Origin: an uncultured Phycisphaerae bacterium
GTDB taxonomy: Bacteria; Planctomycetota; Phycisphaerae; Sedimentisphaerales; Anaerohalosphaeraceae
Length of the DNA: 48,123 nt
NCBI GenBank assembly: GCA_937949545.1
Contig: CALEDR010000005.1
Coordinates: 1-48,123, forward strand
Direction: 5' to 3'
Each line of letters opens with the position of its first letter. Position 1 is the first letter of the stretch. Positions 25,231 through 33,203 of this stretch are shown one piece after another. A program made the translations under genes and the position numbers. The notes beneath the pieces are model-generated. The model ran no database searches and was not told the origin of the DNA. It worked only from the letters and a program-made list of their open reading frames with translations.

Positions 25231-28200
25231 CTAAAAAGATGCGCTCAGACTAAGGGAAAACTCCATTCCCTTCCGGTACGTGCTTTTGGTTACATCGTCT
25301 CCGATATATTTGGAGCGGTACACGGTTTTGATTTCCGGATCGAGCAGGTTCTTGGCCTGAAACTTCAGTTTCCAGATAGACCCGAGGGGCTGGGTCAGAC
25401 TGAAGTTGAGCGTGCCGTACTCGGTTTCGTAGAGACTGGGAATCAGCACGCGGGTCTGGCCGGCACCCGGGCTGGCTCCGGCCACGAGCGTATCGCCGCG
25501 CACCGTATAAAACAGGGCCAGCTGCGTTTTGACTTCGGGCACATCGTAAGTCATGTAAATGTTGTAAAGATAGGCCGGGGCATTGGTCATATCCCGCTTG
25601 GTCATCGGCGCACGAACATTGGGATGATTGAACCGCTCAGCCTCATCGGGCGGAAGGGTCACCTCGGAATTGATCAGCGTGGCGTTGCCGCCGACGGAAA
25701 GGCCGTTCATGCTTTCCCAAAAACGGGCCAGGTCCTGACGAACCTCCAGTTCATACCCGCTCATTTGACCTTCGGGGTAATTGACAGCGGTCGTGTAATC
25801 AAAGGAGGCGGTGACCCGCTGAACATACTCGATGGGGTCCTTGACCTTTTTATGGAACCAGGAGACGGAAACGAGACTGCCCGCATACGGGGTATAATCC
25901 AGCCGCAGGTCATAGTTTTTCAGAGAGCTGGTCTGCAAATCCGGATTTCCGATAAAGACATCGCCGCCCAGGTACTCGCTTTGCATAATCGGGGTCAATT
26001 CTTTCAGGGTCTGGCGGGCGATGGTTTCACTGTAGGAGCCGCGAAGCGTAATCGGGTCCCACGGACGATACTGAAATCCGATCGAGGGCAGAACATCGGT
26101 CTGCTGCGTCGAGACATCCGCATCGCCGGGATTGAGTTTTACGGCGGTGTACGAACCTTTGGGATACCAGAAAACCTGGGATTCGGGCTGATTGACAATA
26201 TCGAGGGTGGTTTTTTCGACCCGACTGCCTCCAATCAGGTTAAACTGGGAGGTCAGGGGCATATCCATCATATAATACCAGGCGGAAATTTTTTGCAGAC
26301 CTTTATAGTCTACATCGACCTGACCGGCCGTAATGGGGTGATTTTCGGTCGGAAATGTGCTGCTCCAATAAAACTCCCACGGCCTTTTGGGACCCATCTG
26401 GTTATCTGCAAAATTGGCAAAAGACTCCTGATTGTATTGCCGAGTCACAGTGTCTTCAAAAAACCCGAATTTCAGATACCCTTCCTGACCGCCCCACTGT
26501 TCAAACGGAAGTTTCAGATTGATCTGATATTGCTCGCTGTCTTCCGTAATTTCTTTCCAGACTCTCTGGAGATAGCCCATCGTAAAATTGGCGGAGGGCT
26601 TGAAGGGCTGGTGCCGGCCGACCACCTGTCCGCCTTCAATCAGCGGATACCATTTGGTGCCGAACATCCGCTTGTCAGGCTGAACCATCCCGGCGGAACT
26701 GTAGGCGATTTTCCAGTCCACCTCCGGCGGCAGAGTCCGCAGCCAGCGGCCCAGACTCAGGTCCAAATCAAACAGCGTATGGCGTCCGCTGAACTGGAGA
26801 GTGCGGGTGGTCCGTTCGGTATATTCGAGCGTTTCCGAACGCAGATACGGGGAAGCATCCGGCGTTTCGGCGTTGCCGGGGTGGTCCGGGTTATACGGGT
26901 CATAATTGTCAAACTCAGGTCCGAAAAAGGTCGGCCAGTATCGATGCAAATTTTTCTTGCCCCGTGTATTTTCGGCCAGCATGGCGGTATCTTCCGCCAG
27001 ACGTGTATAAAGATACAGAATGGAAAACCGGTGGTCTTCCAGCTCGATGCCGGCAGTCCCCAAGGTGCCCCACTGAACAGATTGGGTGCTCTCCCGAATG
27101 TCCCAGAGCGAGGTTTTAAAAGCATCCCATCCTTCAATTTGCGACTGACGCGGCGTCATTGGCTGACCGGGACTGCGGACCCAATAGGCATCATCCCGTC
27201 CCTCTTTATAGGAGCTGTCCTTTTCATAAAAGAAGCTGCCGAATCCGCCGAGTCGCGTTCCGTCGGCCAGGTCAAACTTATCCCCGCCGGACAGAGACCA
27301 CTTATAGTCGCGCGGCTGCTCCTCAGGACTGACTCCGACAGCACCATTCCAGTTCATACCCAGTCGGTCGAACTGAATATCCCGTTCTCCTTCGTCTTTG
27401 CCCCATCGGTTGACGCCGCCGCCTCGATACCCGAGAAAACGGCTTCCGGCGGAAGGATAATCCCAGCTGGCTGAATAATCCGCCTTCAGGGTTCGTTCGT
27501 TCGGCACCCCTTTCAGAATAATATTGACCGCCCCGCCGGAGGCGTCGCCCTGCTGGTCAGGGGTAAAGGTTTTGCTGACCTGAATGTTTTCGATGGCGGC
27601 GGCGGGGAACTGGTCCAGCTGGACGGCTCGTTTGTCGGCGTCGGCTGTGGGCAGACGCACACCGTTCATCTGGGAATTGACATATCGGTCGGGAAGACCG
27701 CGAATGACGGCGTATTTTCCGTCCTGAATGGTTGCCCCTGCCACCAGCCGCAGGGCGCTGGCGGCGTCGGAGGCGCCCGCCCGGCTCATTAAATCGGCAC
27801 TGATGGAATCCATCAGCGCCGGACTTTCCATCCGCAGGTCCAGCAGCGCCGCTTCCGTACCGGCTCCCATCTGCAAGTCTTCGACGACAAACTCTTCAAT
27901 ATCCGTAAAATCGCCGGCCAGCGAAACATTCAGTTCCGTCATCTGACCAGCCTGGACCAGCACATCGGAACGAACCTGTCGGGTATAGCCGCTTTTAGAA
28001 AAAATCAGAGTATAGGTTCCAGGAGCCGCTTCCGGAAACACAAACAACCCTTCTGAATTGGTTTGAACGGTAAGATTGAGCTCTGGAATGACGATCGAGA
28101 CCTCCCCAAGGGGCATCCCAAAATCGCCATCATAGACACTTCCGCGTATGCTTCCAATTCCCTCAGCAGCCCGAGCCGAAAAACCAAAAGCCCCCAGTAG

Positions 28201-28239
28201 CAGCCAGATAAAAACCCCGCTAACCGTTTGTTTTACCAT
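25231..28239 (-). CDS. TonB-dependent outer-membrane receptor with carboxypeptidase-regulatory N-terminal domain
   Basis: This outer-membrane gated barrel of 1002 aa imports a ligand using TonB. The start is the ATG at 28239 (MVKQTVSGVFIWLLLGAFG), a signal peptide. A CarboxypepD_reg-like beta domain follows (about 25-105, GSIRGSVYDGDFGMPLGEV). A TonB-box-like stretch (DIEEFVVED) leads to the plug (about 125-260, ATIQDGKYAVIRGLPDRYVNSQMNG; ENIQVSKTFTPDQQGDASGG). The rest is a 22-strand-type barrel ending in SLSASF with the terminal aromatic. The start overlaps the TPR gene stop by 7 nt. The ligand is unknown; the beta-helix protein and TPR protein upstream are the likely partners. Confidence 0.94.
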   Translation of the reverse strand: MVKQTVSGVFIWLLLGAFGFSARAAEGIGSIRGSVYDGDFGMPLGEVSIVIPELNLTVQTNSEGLFVFPEAAPGTYTLIFSKSGYTRQVRSDVLVQAGQMTELNVSLAGDFTDIEEFVVEDLQMGAGTEAALLDLRMESPALMDSISADLMSRAGASDAASALRLVAGATIQDGKYAVIRGLPDRYVNSQMNGVRLPTADADKRAVQLDQFPAAAIENIQVSKTFTPDQQGDASGGAVNIILKGVPNERTLKADYSASWDYPSAGSRFLGYRGGGVNRWGKDEGERDIQFDRLGMNWNGAVGVSPEEQPRDYKWSLSGGDKFDLADGTRLGGFGSFFYEKDSSYKEGRDDAYWVRSPGQPMTPRQSQIEGWDAFKTSLWDIRESTQSVQWGTLGTAGIELEDHRFSILYLYTRLAEDTAMLAENTRGKKNLHRYWPTFFGPEFDNYDPYNPDHPGNAETPDASPYLRSETLEYTERTTRTLQFSGRHTLFDLDLSLGRWLRTLPPEVDWKIAYSSAGMVQPDKRMFGTKWYPLIEGGQVVGRHQPFKPSANFTMGYLQRVWKEITEDSEQYQINLKLPFEQWGGQEGYLKFGFFEDTVTRQYNQESFANFADNQMGPKRPWEFYWSSTFPTENHPITAGQVDVDYKGLQKISAWYYMMDMPLTSQFNLIGGSRVEKTTLDIVNQPESQVFWYPKGSYTAVKLNPGDADVSTQQTDVLPSIGFQYRPWDPITLRGSYSETIARQTLKELTPIMQSEYLGGDVFIGNPDLQTSSLKNYDLRLDYTPYAGSLVSVSWFHKKVKDPIEYVQRVTASFDYTTAVNYPEGQMSGYELEVRQDLARFWESMNGLSVGGNATLINSEVTLPPDEAERFNHPNVRAPMTKRDMTNAPAYLYNIYMTYDVPEVKTQLALFYTVRGDTLVAGASPGAGQTRVLIPSLYETEYGTLNFSLTQPLGSIWKLKFQAKNLLDPEIKTVYRSKYIGDDVTKSTYRKGMEFSLSLSASF

Positions 28240-29495
28240 GGTTGCCCCAATCCACCCTGAATCTGACGCATCCGCTCCCACAGTTCTTCATCCGGTTCAA
28301 TCGAATGCAGGGCCATCGAACAGCAGGTCGCCGCCAAATCCTCCGCCCGAGGTCGAGAATTGGGATTTTCTGCCCCCTCCTGGACGGCTCTTTTGTAAAG
28401 AGCCAAAGCCGAGGTCTTGTCGCCCATTCCGGCATAGGCCTCCGCCAGGGGACGCAGTGCACCGGCCCGATAAATGTTGAAAAGAGATGACCTCTTCACT
28501 TCATAAGTCTTCAGAAGGTCTTGAACCTCTTTTTGGGCTTCTTCAGACTGTCCGGCCCGATAACGCAGGGCAATCAGCGGAGCACCCAGCGAAAACTGAG
28601 TTTCATCCGGCCATTGATACCTTTCCATCAGCAGCCGGGCTTCTTCCAGCAGTTCGACCGCTTTGGCAGAATCGTTATGGGCTAAGGCAGCCTGCGTAAG
28701 ACGCGTCAGCAGCTGGACCCGCTGAAAAGCGGGCAGCGGAGACCAGGACTCTTTAATCATCTTCTCCAGCCGAACCCGCGGCTCTTTCTGATCATAGAGT
28801 ACTTCATACATTTGCGCATACGAGAGAAGAACATTATGGCGCACTTCTGTATGATTTTGCTTCAGCTCCGATTCCAGACGCTGAAATTCTTTCTCAAAGA
28901 GTTCCGTCTGCTGAAGCTGACAATCAGAAAGAACCATGCGCCCTCTCTGAGACGGTTCCAGCCCTGCCTGGGTCTTCAGAGCCACCTCCAGCCGCCCCAA
29001 AAGAGCATAAGCCTGTGCAATTTTGGACTTGATCAGATCCTGCCGCCATTCCTGAGCTGTCTCTTGCGGAGCATTCGGCAGGCCTTTTTCGGCCATCTCC
29101 TGGGCTTGCCGGAGATACTTCTCTGCCAGATCAGCCCGCTGATGACCAGCGGCATACACAGCCAGATCGGCCAGACAGGCCCCTCGTCTCCAGTTCTCAA
29201 TCTTTTGAAGATACCGAAGGGCACGGGCGGGCTGATCCAGTTTCAATGCCGTTTCCGCCACCATGGCCTGCGTGCGGCTTCGGTCCTTCAGATGCGGCTT
29301 GGATGGCATCCTCGAAACGCTCTCAAATGCCAAATCCAGCAGTTCAAGCCGATAGGGTTCCAGCGGAAGTTCCTCAAAATCATCCGACCGGGTTTCCCGT
29401 ACCGCCAGCTCGGGTTGACCCTCAAGTTTTGCTGCTTCACAAAAGGCACAAACAGCACAGACAGACACTGCAAAAAAACAGAGAACGCTTTTCAT
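28233..29495 (-). CDS. Secreted TPR-like helical-repeat protein upstream of the receptor
   Basis: The protein has 420 residues with a signal peptide (MKSVLCFFAVSVCAVCAFCEA). It continues as degenerate helical hairpins of TPR type (ALRYLQKIENWRRGACLADLA, AEKYLRQAQEMAEKGLPNAP, LAEAYAGMGDKTSALALYKRA). It lies between the beta-helix gene and the receptor gene, is coupled to the receptor by a 7-nt overlap, and has its own promoter. I infer a periplasmic adaptor or receptor-assembly helper. No catalytic motif is visible. Confidence 0.8.
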   Translation of the reverse strand: MKSVLCFFAVSVCAVCAFCEAAKLEGQPELAVRETRSDDFEELPLEPYRLELLDLAFESVSRMPSKPHLKDRSRTQAMVAETALKLDQPARALRYLQKIENWRRGACLADLAVYAAGHQRADLAEKYLRQAQEMAEKGLPNAPQETAQEWRQDLIKSKIAQAYALLGRLEVALKTQAGLEPSQRGRMVLSDCQLQQTELFEKEFQRLESELKQNHTEVRHNVLLSYAQMYEVLYDQKEPRVRLEKMIKESWSPLPAFQRVQLLTRLTQAALAHNDSAKAVELLEEARLLMERYQWPDETQFSLGAPLIALRYRAGQSEEAQKEVQDLLKTYEVKRSSLFNIYRAGALRPLAEAYAGMGDKTSALALYKRAVQEGAENPNSRPRAEDLAATCCSMALHSIEPDEELWERMRQIQGGLGQPW

Positions 29496-29575
29496 ATAAT
29501 TCCTTTTCTGACAAGCATTCGGCTTGTCCGCGTCGATTCCGATTTCTGCGGGGACTTTATACGGGTTTTATGTAC

Positions 29576-29618
29576 AGTATATTTGGAATCGATTAGGTTT
29601 CCGTTAGACCCCAGAATG
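29576..29618 (-). promoter_or_regulatory. Promoter with phased CTAA elements before the TPR-receptor unit
   Basis: On the - strand CTAACGG (29601-29607) and CTAATCG (29590-29596) start 11 bp apart. CTAATCG is followed by 8 nt and a TATACT -10 (29576-29581). The spacing to the -10 is identical to that of two other promoters in the locus. A possible third unit, CATTCTG (29612-29618), continues the 11-bp phase. The leader is about 75 nt. Confidence 0.5.
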
Positions 29619-29625
29619 AAGGCAT

Positions 29626-29661
29626 AAAAAAGGGATGGCAGAAGCCGTCTTCTGCCATCCC
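29626..29661 (-). terminator. Strong intrinsic terminator after the beta-helix gene
   Basis: A perfect 13-bp stem (29632-29644 with 29649-29661) closes on a 4-nt loop and is followed on the - strand by six T (29626-29631). It should end most transcripts of the beta-helix gene and so uncouple it from the TPR-receptor unit downstream, letting the secreted protein be made in excess. Confidence 0.9.
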
Positions 29662-29696
29662 CTTTCCTTGAACTTCCAGTCTGGTGCGAAGTTCGT

Positions 29697-31313
29697 TTAT
29701 AGACTCAGGAGCCAGTTCTCGCTGAGAACCGAAATATCATCCAGATTCACCTGTTCATCACCGGTCACATCGCCCTTCAGACCAGTCAGACCATACTGAT
29801 AAGCCGCTGTCCAGCCGACCAGCCAGTTGTCATACGCATTGAAAGCTCCACGATAGCTGACCGGAGTGAAAAATCCATCCGCCGGAGCCGTCAAACCCGC
29901 TGTCAGGGCATCGTTAGCAGCCCGCGGATCCAGATACACCACCGGCTGGATCGTCTTGCCGCCGGCAGACACGTTCGCCCCGCGGACCAAAGCCCGAATC
30001 GGCATCACAGAGGCAAAAATATTGTTCACACAGTTGCTGCCGGACAGACCAGATACGTAATTGTAGCCGTTGCTGTTCGAATAGGCACTGGCATTCTGAT
30101 TGCGGAAGAACACACAGTAGTTGATTTCAGCCAAATTGCCCGACGTCTGGGCCTGATACATATTCTGCAGGTCCGCCGCAGAAGCACAGCTGACATTCGG
30201 ATGTCCGCCGGTCTTCGGGTTCGACTTATTCCAGGCCTCACTGTAAGCAGTCGTCCAGGTTTCCGCCCAAGTAAGCGTTCCATTGTAAGCATAACCGTTG
30301 TCGTTGTCGCTGGCATTGTCGAACCGAACCAGGTTGGTCCCCAGATCCATAAAGATGCTGTTGTGGAACTGCACGCGGGCGTTCCCTCTCCAAGCCGTTC
30401 CCGCACGACCGGCCAAAGGTTGCCCAATAGCCGTAAAGTTGTATAGATTGGCTGTCGTAACCGGCTGAGCATCCGAGTTCTCGGCACCATCCATTTCAAA
30501 ACAATGATCGCTCACACCGGAGCCCTGAGGAGCATCCGCACTGTACCCCTGAACAATCAAACCGAACTGGGCTTTGCCTCTCCAGCCCTGATCCAAATCG
30601 AACGAGTCATCGCCAACATTCCAGATGCTCACATACTTCAGGTTGACAGTACCACCCCAAATTTCGATTCCGTCATCCACGTTGTTCATAATCTCGAGGT
30701 AGGCAATATCCGTTTCCCGTCCAACACCGCCCAGCGAAAGACCGTTCAACTCATTGGCCAGACCAACCACACGGCCGCCGTACCGAATCGAAACATACAT
30801 CAGCGAACCGCTGTCGTCATTATCATTGGTCCCGCCGTAAAGAACCCGAGTGTCTCCCGGAAACTCTTCCACAAGCCCCTCCATCGGCGAAACATTCGAC
30901 CCGAGGGGGCAGGACTGCTGATTAAGGATATTCGTGTTAGAAATCATGGCCTGTCCCATAATGGTTAAATTGCCCCACTCATTGCAGGCTGGCCGCCAAG
31001 TCTTGAAATCATCGTTCTTCGAGGTGAAAATAATGGGCTTTAAGGCCGTACCAACTGCATAAATTTTCCCGCCCCGGCAGACTGCCAGACTGCCGGCACC
31101 ATTGGCTGTCGGCGTACTCGCAATCACCGTTCCCGGCTCAATCGTCAGAGTGGCACCGGGAAGAACATAAATTTGATTCTGCAGATTGTAGGTGTTGTCG
31201 GCCGTCCAGGTCGTCGAAACCGAAATATTGTCGGTTACCAAAATTTCGGCTCCGGAGGCCATGCCGACCGCCAGAAATCCACCTAACAGAACACTTGCAA
31301 AAACTTTCTTCAT
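29697..31313 (-). CDS. Secreted beta-helix protein with dockerin-like C-terminal tail
   Basis: The ATG at 31313 follows AAAGGAAAAGG. The 538-residue product has a signal peptide (MKKVFASVLLGGFLAVGMAS). Its repetitive beta body, about 25-500, resembles a right-handed parallel beta helix (LTIEPGTVIAS, AYLEIMNNVDDGIEIWGGTV, LKYVSIWNVGDDSFDLDQG). The last 27 residues form a dockerin-like half repeat (GDVTGDEQVNLDDISVL) ending in NWLLSL, a tail common on exported proteins of Phycisphaerae (family knowledge). It is the first gene of the TonB locus and has its own promoter and terminator. It may be a cell-surface ligand-capture protein that feeds the receptor. Its ligand and any enzyme activity are unknown. 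Confidence 0.82.
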   Translation of the reverse strand: MKKVFASVLLGGFLAVGMASGAEILVTDNISVSTTWTADNTYNLQNQIYVLPGATLTIEPGTVIASTPTANGAGSLAVCRGGKIYAVGTALKPIIFTSKNDDFKTWRPACNEWGNLTIMGQAMISNTNILNQQSCPLGSNVSPMEGLVEEFPGDTRVLYGGTNDNDDSGSLMYVSIRYGGRVVGLANELNGLSLGGVGRETDIAYLEIMNNVDDGIEIWGGTVNLKYVSIWNVGDDSFDLDQGWRGKAQFGLIVQGYSADAPQGSGVSDHCFEMDGAENSDAQPVTTANLYNFTAIGQPLAGRAGTAWRGNARVQFHNSIFMDLGTNLVRFDNASDNDNGYAYNGTLTWAETWTTAYSEAWNKSNPKTGGHPNVSCASAADLQNMYQAQTSGNLAEINYCVFFRNQNASAYSNSNGYNYVSGLSGSNCVNNIFASVMPIRALVRGANVSAGGKTIQPVVYLDPRAANDALTAGLTAPADGFFTPVSYRGAFNAYDNWLVGWTAAYQYGLTGLKGDVTGDEQVNLDDISVLSENWLLSL

Positions 31314-31421
31314 ACCTTTTCCTTTCTTTGATGAAACTTTTCCTGCTTTCCATACACACACCAATTTGGACACACTCCACACACGGCCGCCGGCGGCACA
31401 CACCGCGACAAAGCCGCTGGA

Positions 31422-31464
31422 TTTGTAAGGGAACGCTGTTAGGCAGGAATGAAGCAACTGTTAA
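31422..31464 (-). promoter_or_regulatory. Promoter with phased CTAACAG element before the beta-helix gene
   Basis: On the - strand TTAACAG (31458-31464) and CTAACAG (31436-31442) start exactly 22 bp apart, with TTCATTC midway at 11 bp. CTAACAG is followed by 8 nt and a TACAAA -10 (31422-31427). The layout matches a PhoB-type activated promoter in which the box replaces the -35. The leader to the ATG at 31313 is about 100 nt. I see nothing else in the 31465-31557 stretch. Confidence 0.55.
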
Positions 31465-31557
31465 AAAAAGGTAAAACAAATACCTCCTGAAATACTGCCA
31501 TAGTCTATACAGTAAATCTTAAATAAACATAACTTGCCGGAAAAACCACACTCCCGA

Positions 31558-31586
31558 TTGCAAAAGGACCCGAAAAATGATATGGT
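31558..31586 (+). promoter_or_regulatory. Promoter of tRNA-Ser
   Basis: TTGCAA (31558-31563), a 17-nt spacer and TATGGT (31581-31586) point at the tRNA, with a start near 31593. A 6-bp stem TCAGGC/GCCTGA lies in the short 5' leader before the mature end. Confidence 0.5.
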
Positions 31587-31616
31587 AAGCAACCTCAGGC
31601 AAAACTGTGCCTGAAG

Positions 31617-31704
31617 GGAGAGGTGTCGGAGCGGCTGATCGAGCTGGTTTCGAAAACCAGTGTGCCCTTTTAGGGTACCGCGGGTTCGAATCCCGCCCTC
31701 TCCG
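31617..31704 (+). tRNA. tRNA-Ser (CGA)
   Basis: This is an 88-nt class II tRNA. The acceptor stem GGAGAGG pairs with CCTCTCC. The anticodon arm CTGGT-TTCGAAA-ACCAG gives anticodon CGA, reading UCG. There is a long variable arm typical of tRNA-Ser (GTGCCC...GGGTAC) and a TPsiC arm CGGGTTCGAATCCCG. The 3' CCA is not encoded. hisH begins 76 nt downstream with no terminator between, so the two could share a transcript. Confidence 0.97.
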
Positions 31705-31780
31705 GTCGGATTCTCTCTTCAGGACTGCCCCTGAGGATTCTCTTTGGAAGCCATTCTTTCCTGCTTGGCAGTTTCGCGAA

Positions 31781-32401
31781 ATGCTGGTGATTATTGATTA
31801 CGGTGTGGGGAATGTTCGGAGTGTGATTAATGCATTCCGGTACATCGGCGCCCCGATTGAGGTTTCGTGCGAACCCGCCGACATTCGCCGGGCCCAAGGT
31901 TTAATTTTGCCAGGTGTAGGAGCCAGCGGATATGCCATGCAGAATTTGGCTCCAATTGCTGATGTGATTCAGGAAGAGGCCCTGTCGGGCAAGCCGCTGC
32001 TGGGAATCTGTGTCGGCTATCAAATCCTGTTCGACGAAACGTATGAAATGGGGATCCATCGGTGCCTGGGACTCATTCACGGCAAAGTCGTCCCGATTCC
32101 CAAGGACCTCGGGCTGACAATTCCGCATATGGGATGGAACTATGTGGAGATTCCGGAAGGAATGACACTGCTCGAGGAACTGCGGCCAGGAAGACACTTC
32201 GCATTCGCCCATTCCTACTTCGCTGAGATTTCCGACCCAGATACGAAAATGGCTGCCGCACATTACGGGATAAAAATCCCCGCAGCCGTCCAGAAAAAGA
32301 ACATCTTCGGCTGCCAGTTTCATCCGGAAAAGAGTGCGGCCGACGGGCTGCAGTTTTTGAAGAATTTTGTACGGTTCTGTGAGAAGCAGGCGGTATGCTG
32401 A
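31781..32401 (+). CDS. hisH: HisH, glutaminase subunit of imidazole glycerol phosphate synthase
   Basis: HisH makes ammonia from glutamine and channels it to HisF in histidine synthesis. The 206-residue class I amidotransferase has the nucleophile in LLGICVGYQ and the His-Glu pair in GCQFHPEKS, so the triad is intact. The glycine-rich [11 protein letters not shown] stretch is also typical. The start ATG ([11 protein letters not shown]) has no clear ribosome site. It overlaps hisF by 7 nt, which is usual for this pair. No other his gene is adjacent, so the pathway is scattered in this genome. Confidence 0.97.
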   Translation: MLVIIDYGVGNVRSVINAFRYIGAPIEVSCEPADIRRAQGLILPGVGASGYAMQNLAPIADVIQEEALSGKPLLGICVGYQILFDETYEMGIHRCLGLIHGKVVPIPKDLGLTIPHMGWNYVEIPEGMTLLEELRPGRHFAFAHSYFAEISDPDTKMAAAHYGIKIPAAVQKKNIFGCQFHPEKSAADGLQFLKNFVRFCEKQAVC

Positions 32402-33162
32402 CCAAACGAATCATCCCCTGTCTGGACGTCAAAGACAACCGGGTTGTCAAAGGGGTGAATTTTGTCAATCTGCGGGATGCAGGCGACCCCGTGGAATTGG
32501 GGGCCCGCTACAGCGAAGAAGGGGCAGACGAGCTGGTCTTTCTGGATATTACGGCGACGATTCGCTCCCGAAAAACCATCGTAGAGATGGTGGAAAAGGT
32601 AGCCGAGCGGGTGTTTATACCCTTCACAGTCGGCGGCGGAATATCGAGTGCCGATGAAATCGGACTTCTGCTGCGAAGCGGTGCGGACAAATGCTCCGTC
32701 AATACGGCAGCAGTACGCAATCCGCGATTGATTTCCGAAGCCGCCCAGCGATTCGGAAGTCAGTGCGTTGTGCTGGCTATCGATGCCCGGCGAACACACG
32801 GGCAGAACAACCGCTGGCACGTGTGCGTCAAAGCCGGTTCCGAACCGACGGACCTGGACGCGGTCCAATGGGCCATACGGGCTCAAGAACTCGGGGCCGG
32901 AGAAATCCTGCTGACCAGTATGGATGCCGACGGAACGCAAGCCGGCTATGACGTGGCCTTAACCAAAGCGATTGCCGAAGCGGTGGATATTCCGGTGATT
33001 GCTTCCGGCGGAGCCGGCACACTCGAAAGCATGGCCGAGGTGATCGAAGAGGGAAAAGCCGATGCCGTCTTGGCAGCCTCAATTTTCCATTACGGCACCT
33101 TTTCGATTCGTCAGGTAAAAGACTATCTGGCCAAACGAGGCATCCCAATCCGTCCGGCCTGA
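32395..33162 (+). CDS. hisF: HisF, cyclase subunit of imidazole glycerol phosphate synthase
   Basis: HisF is the TIM-barrel synthase that uses ammonia from HisH to form imidazole glycerol phosphate and AICAR. The 255-aa protein has the catalytic aspartates in [13 protein letters not shown] (D11) and [12 protein letters not shown] (D130-type), and the phosphate-binding loops PFTVGGGI and VIASGGAGT. Its length is normal. It starts inside the end of hisH and is convergent with the radical SAM gene, 41 nt apart. Confidence 0.98.
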   Translation: MLTKRIIPCLDVKDNRVVKGVNFVNLRDAGDPVELGARYSEEGADELVFLDITATIRSRKTIVEMVEKVAERVFIPFTVGGGISSADEIGLLLRSGADKCSVNTAAVRNPRLISEAAQRFGSQCVVLAIDARRTHGQNNRWHVCVKAGSEPTDLDAVQWAIRAQELGAGEILLTSMDADGTQAGYDVALTKAIAEAVDIPVIASGGAGTLESMAEVIEEGKADAVLAASIFHYGTFSIRQVKDYLAKRGIPIRPA

Positions 33163-33177
33163 AGGCTTTTTCTCATC

Positions 33178-33199
33178 CTGCCGCAGAATAAGCCGGCAG
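33178..33199. other. Inverted repeat between convergent hisF and radical SAM gene
   Basis: CTGCCG and CGGCAG face each other across a 10-nt loop between the two stop codons. There is no T-run next to it. It may help end transcription from both sides, but it is weak. Confidence 0.3.
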
Positions 33200-33203
33200 T
33201 TAG

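Noticed and set aside
25198-27474. Long + strand frame opposite the TonB-dependent receptor
   Set aside because: The receptor on the - strand has clear plug and barrel signatures. The opposite frame has no recognisable motif or start signal.
31781-32401. hisH extended upstream over the tRNA
   Set aside because: The frame is open from 31607, but that would translate the tRNA gene. The conserved start [11 protein letters not shown] is at 31781.
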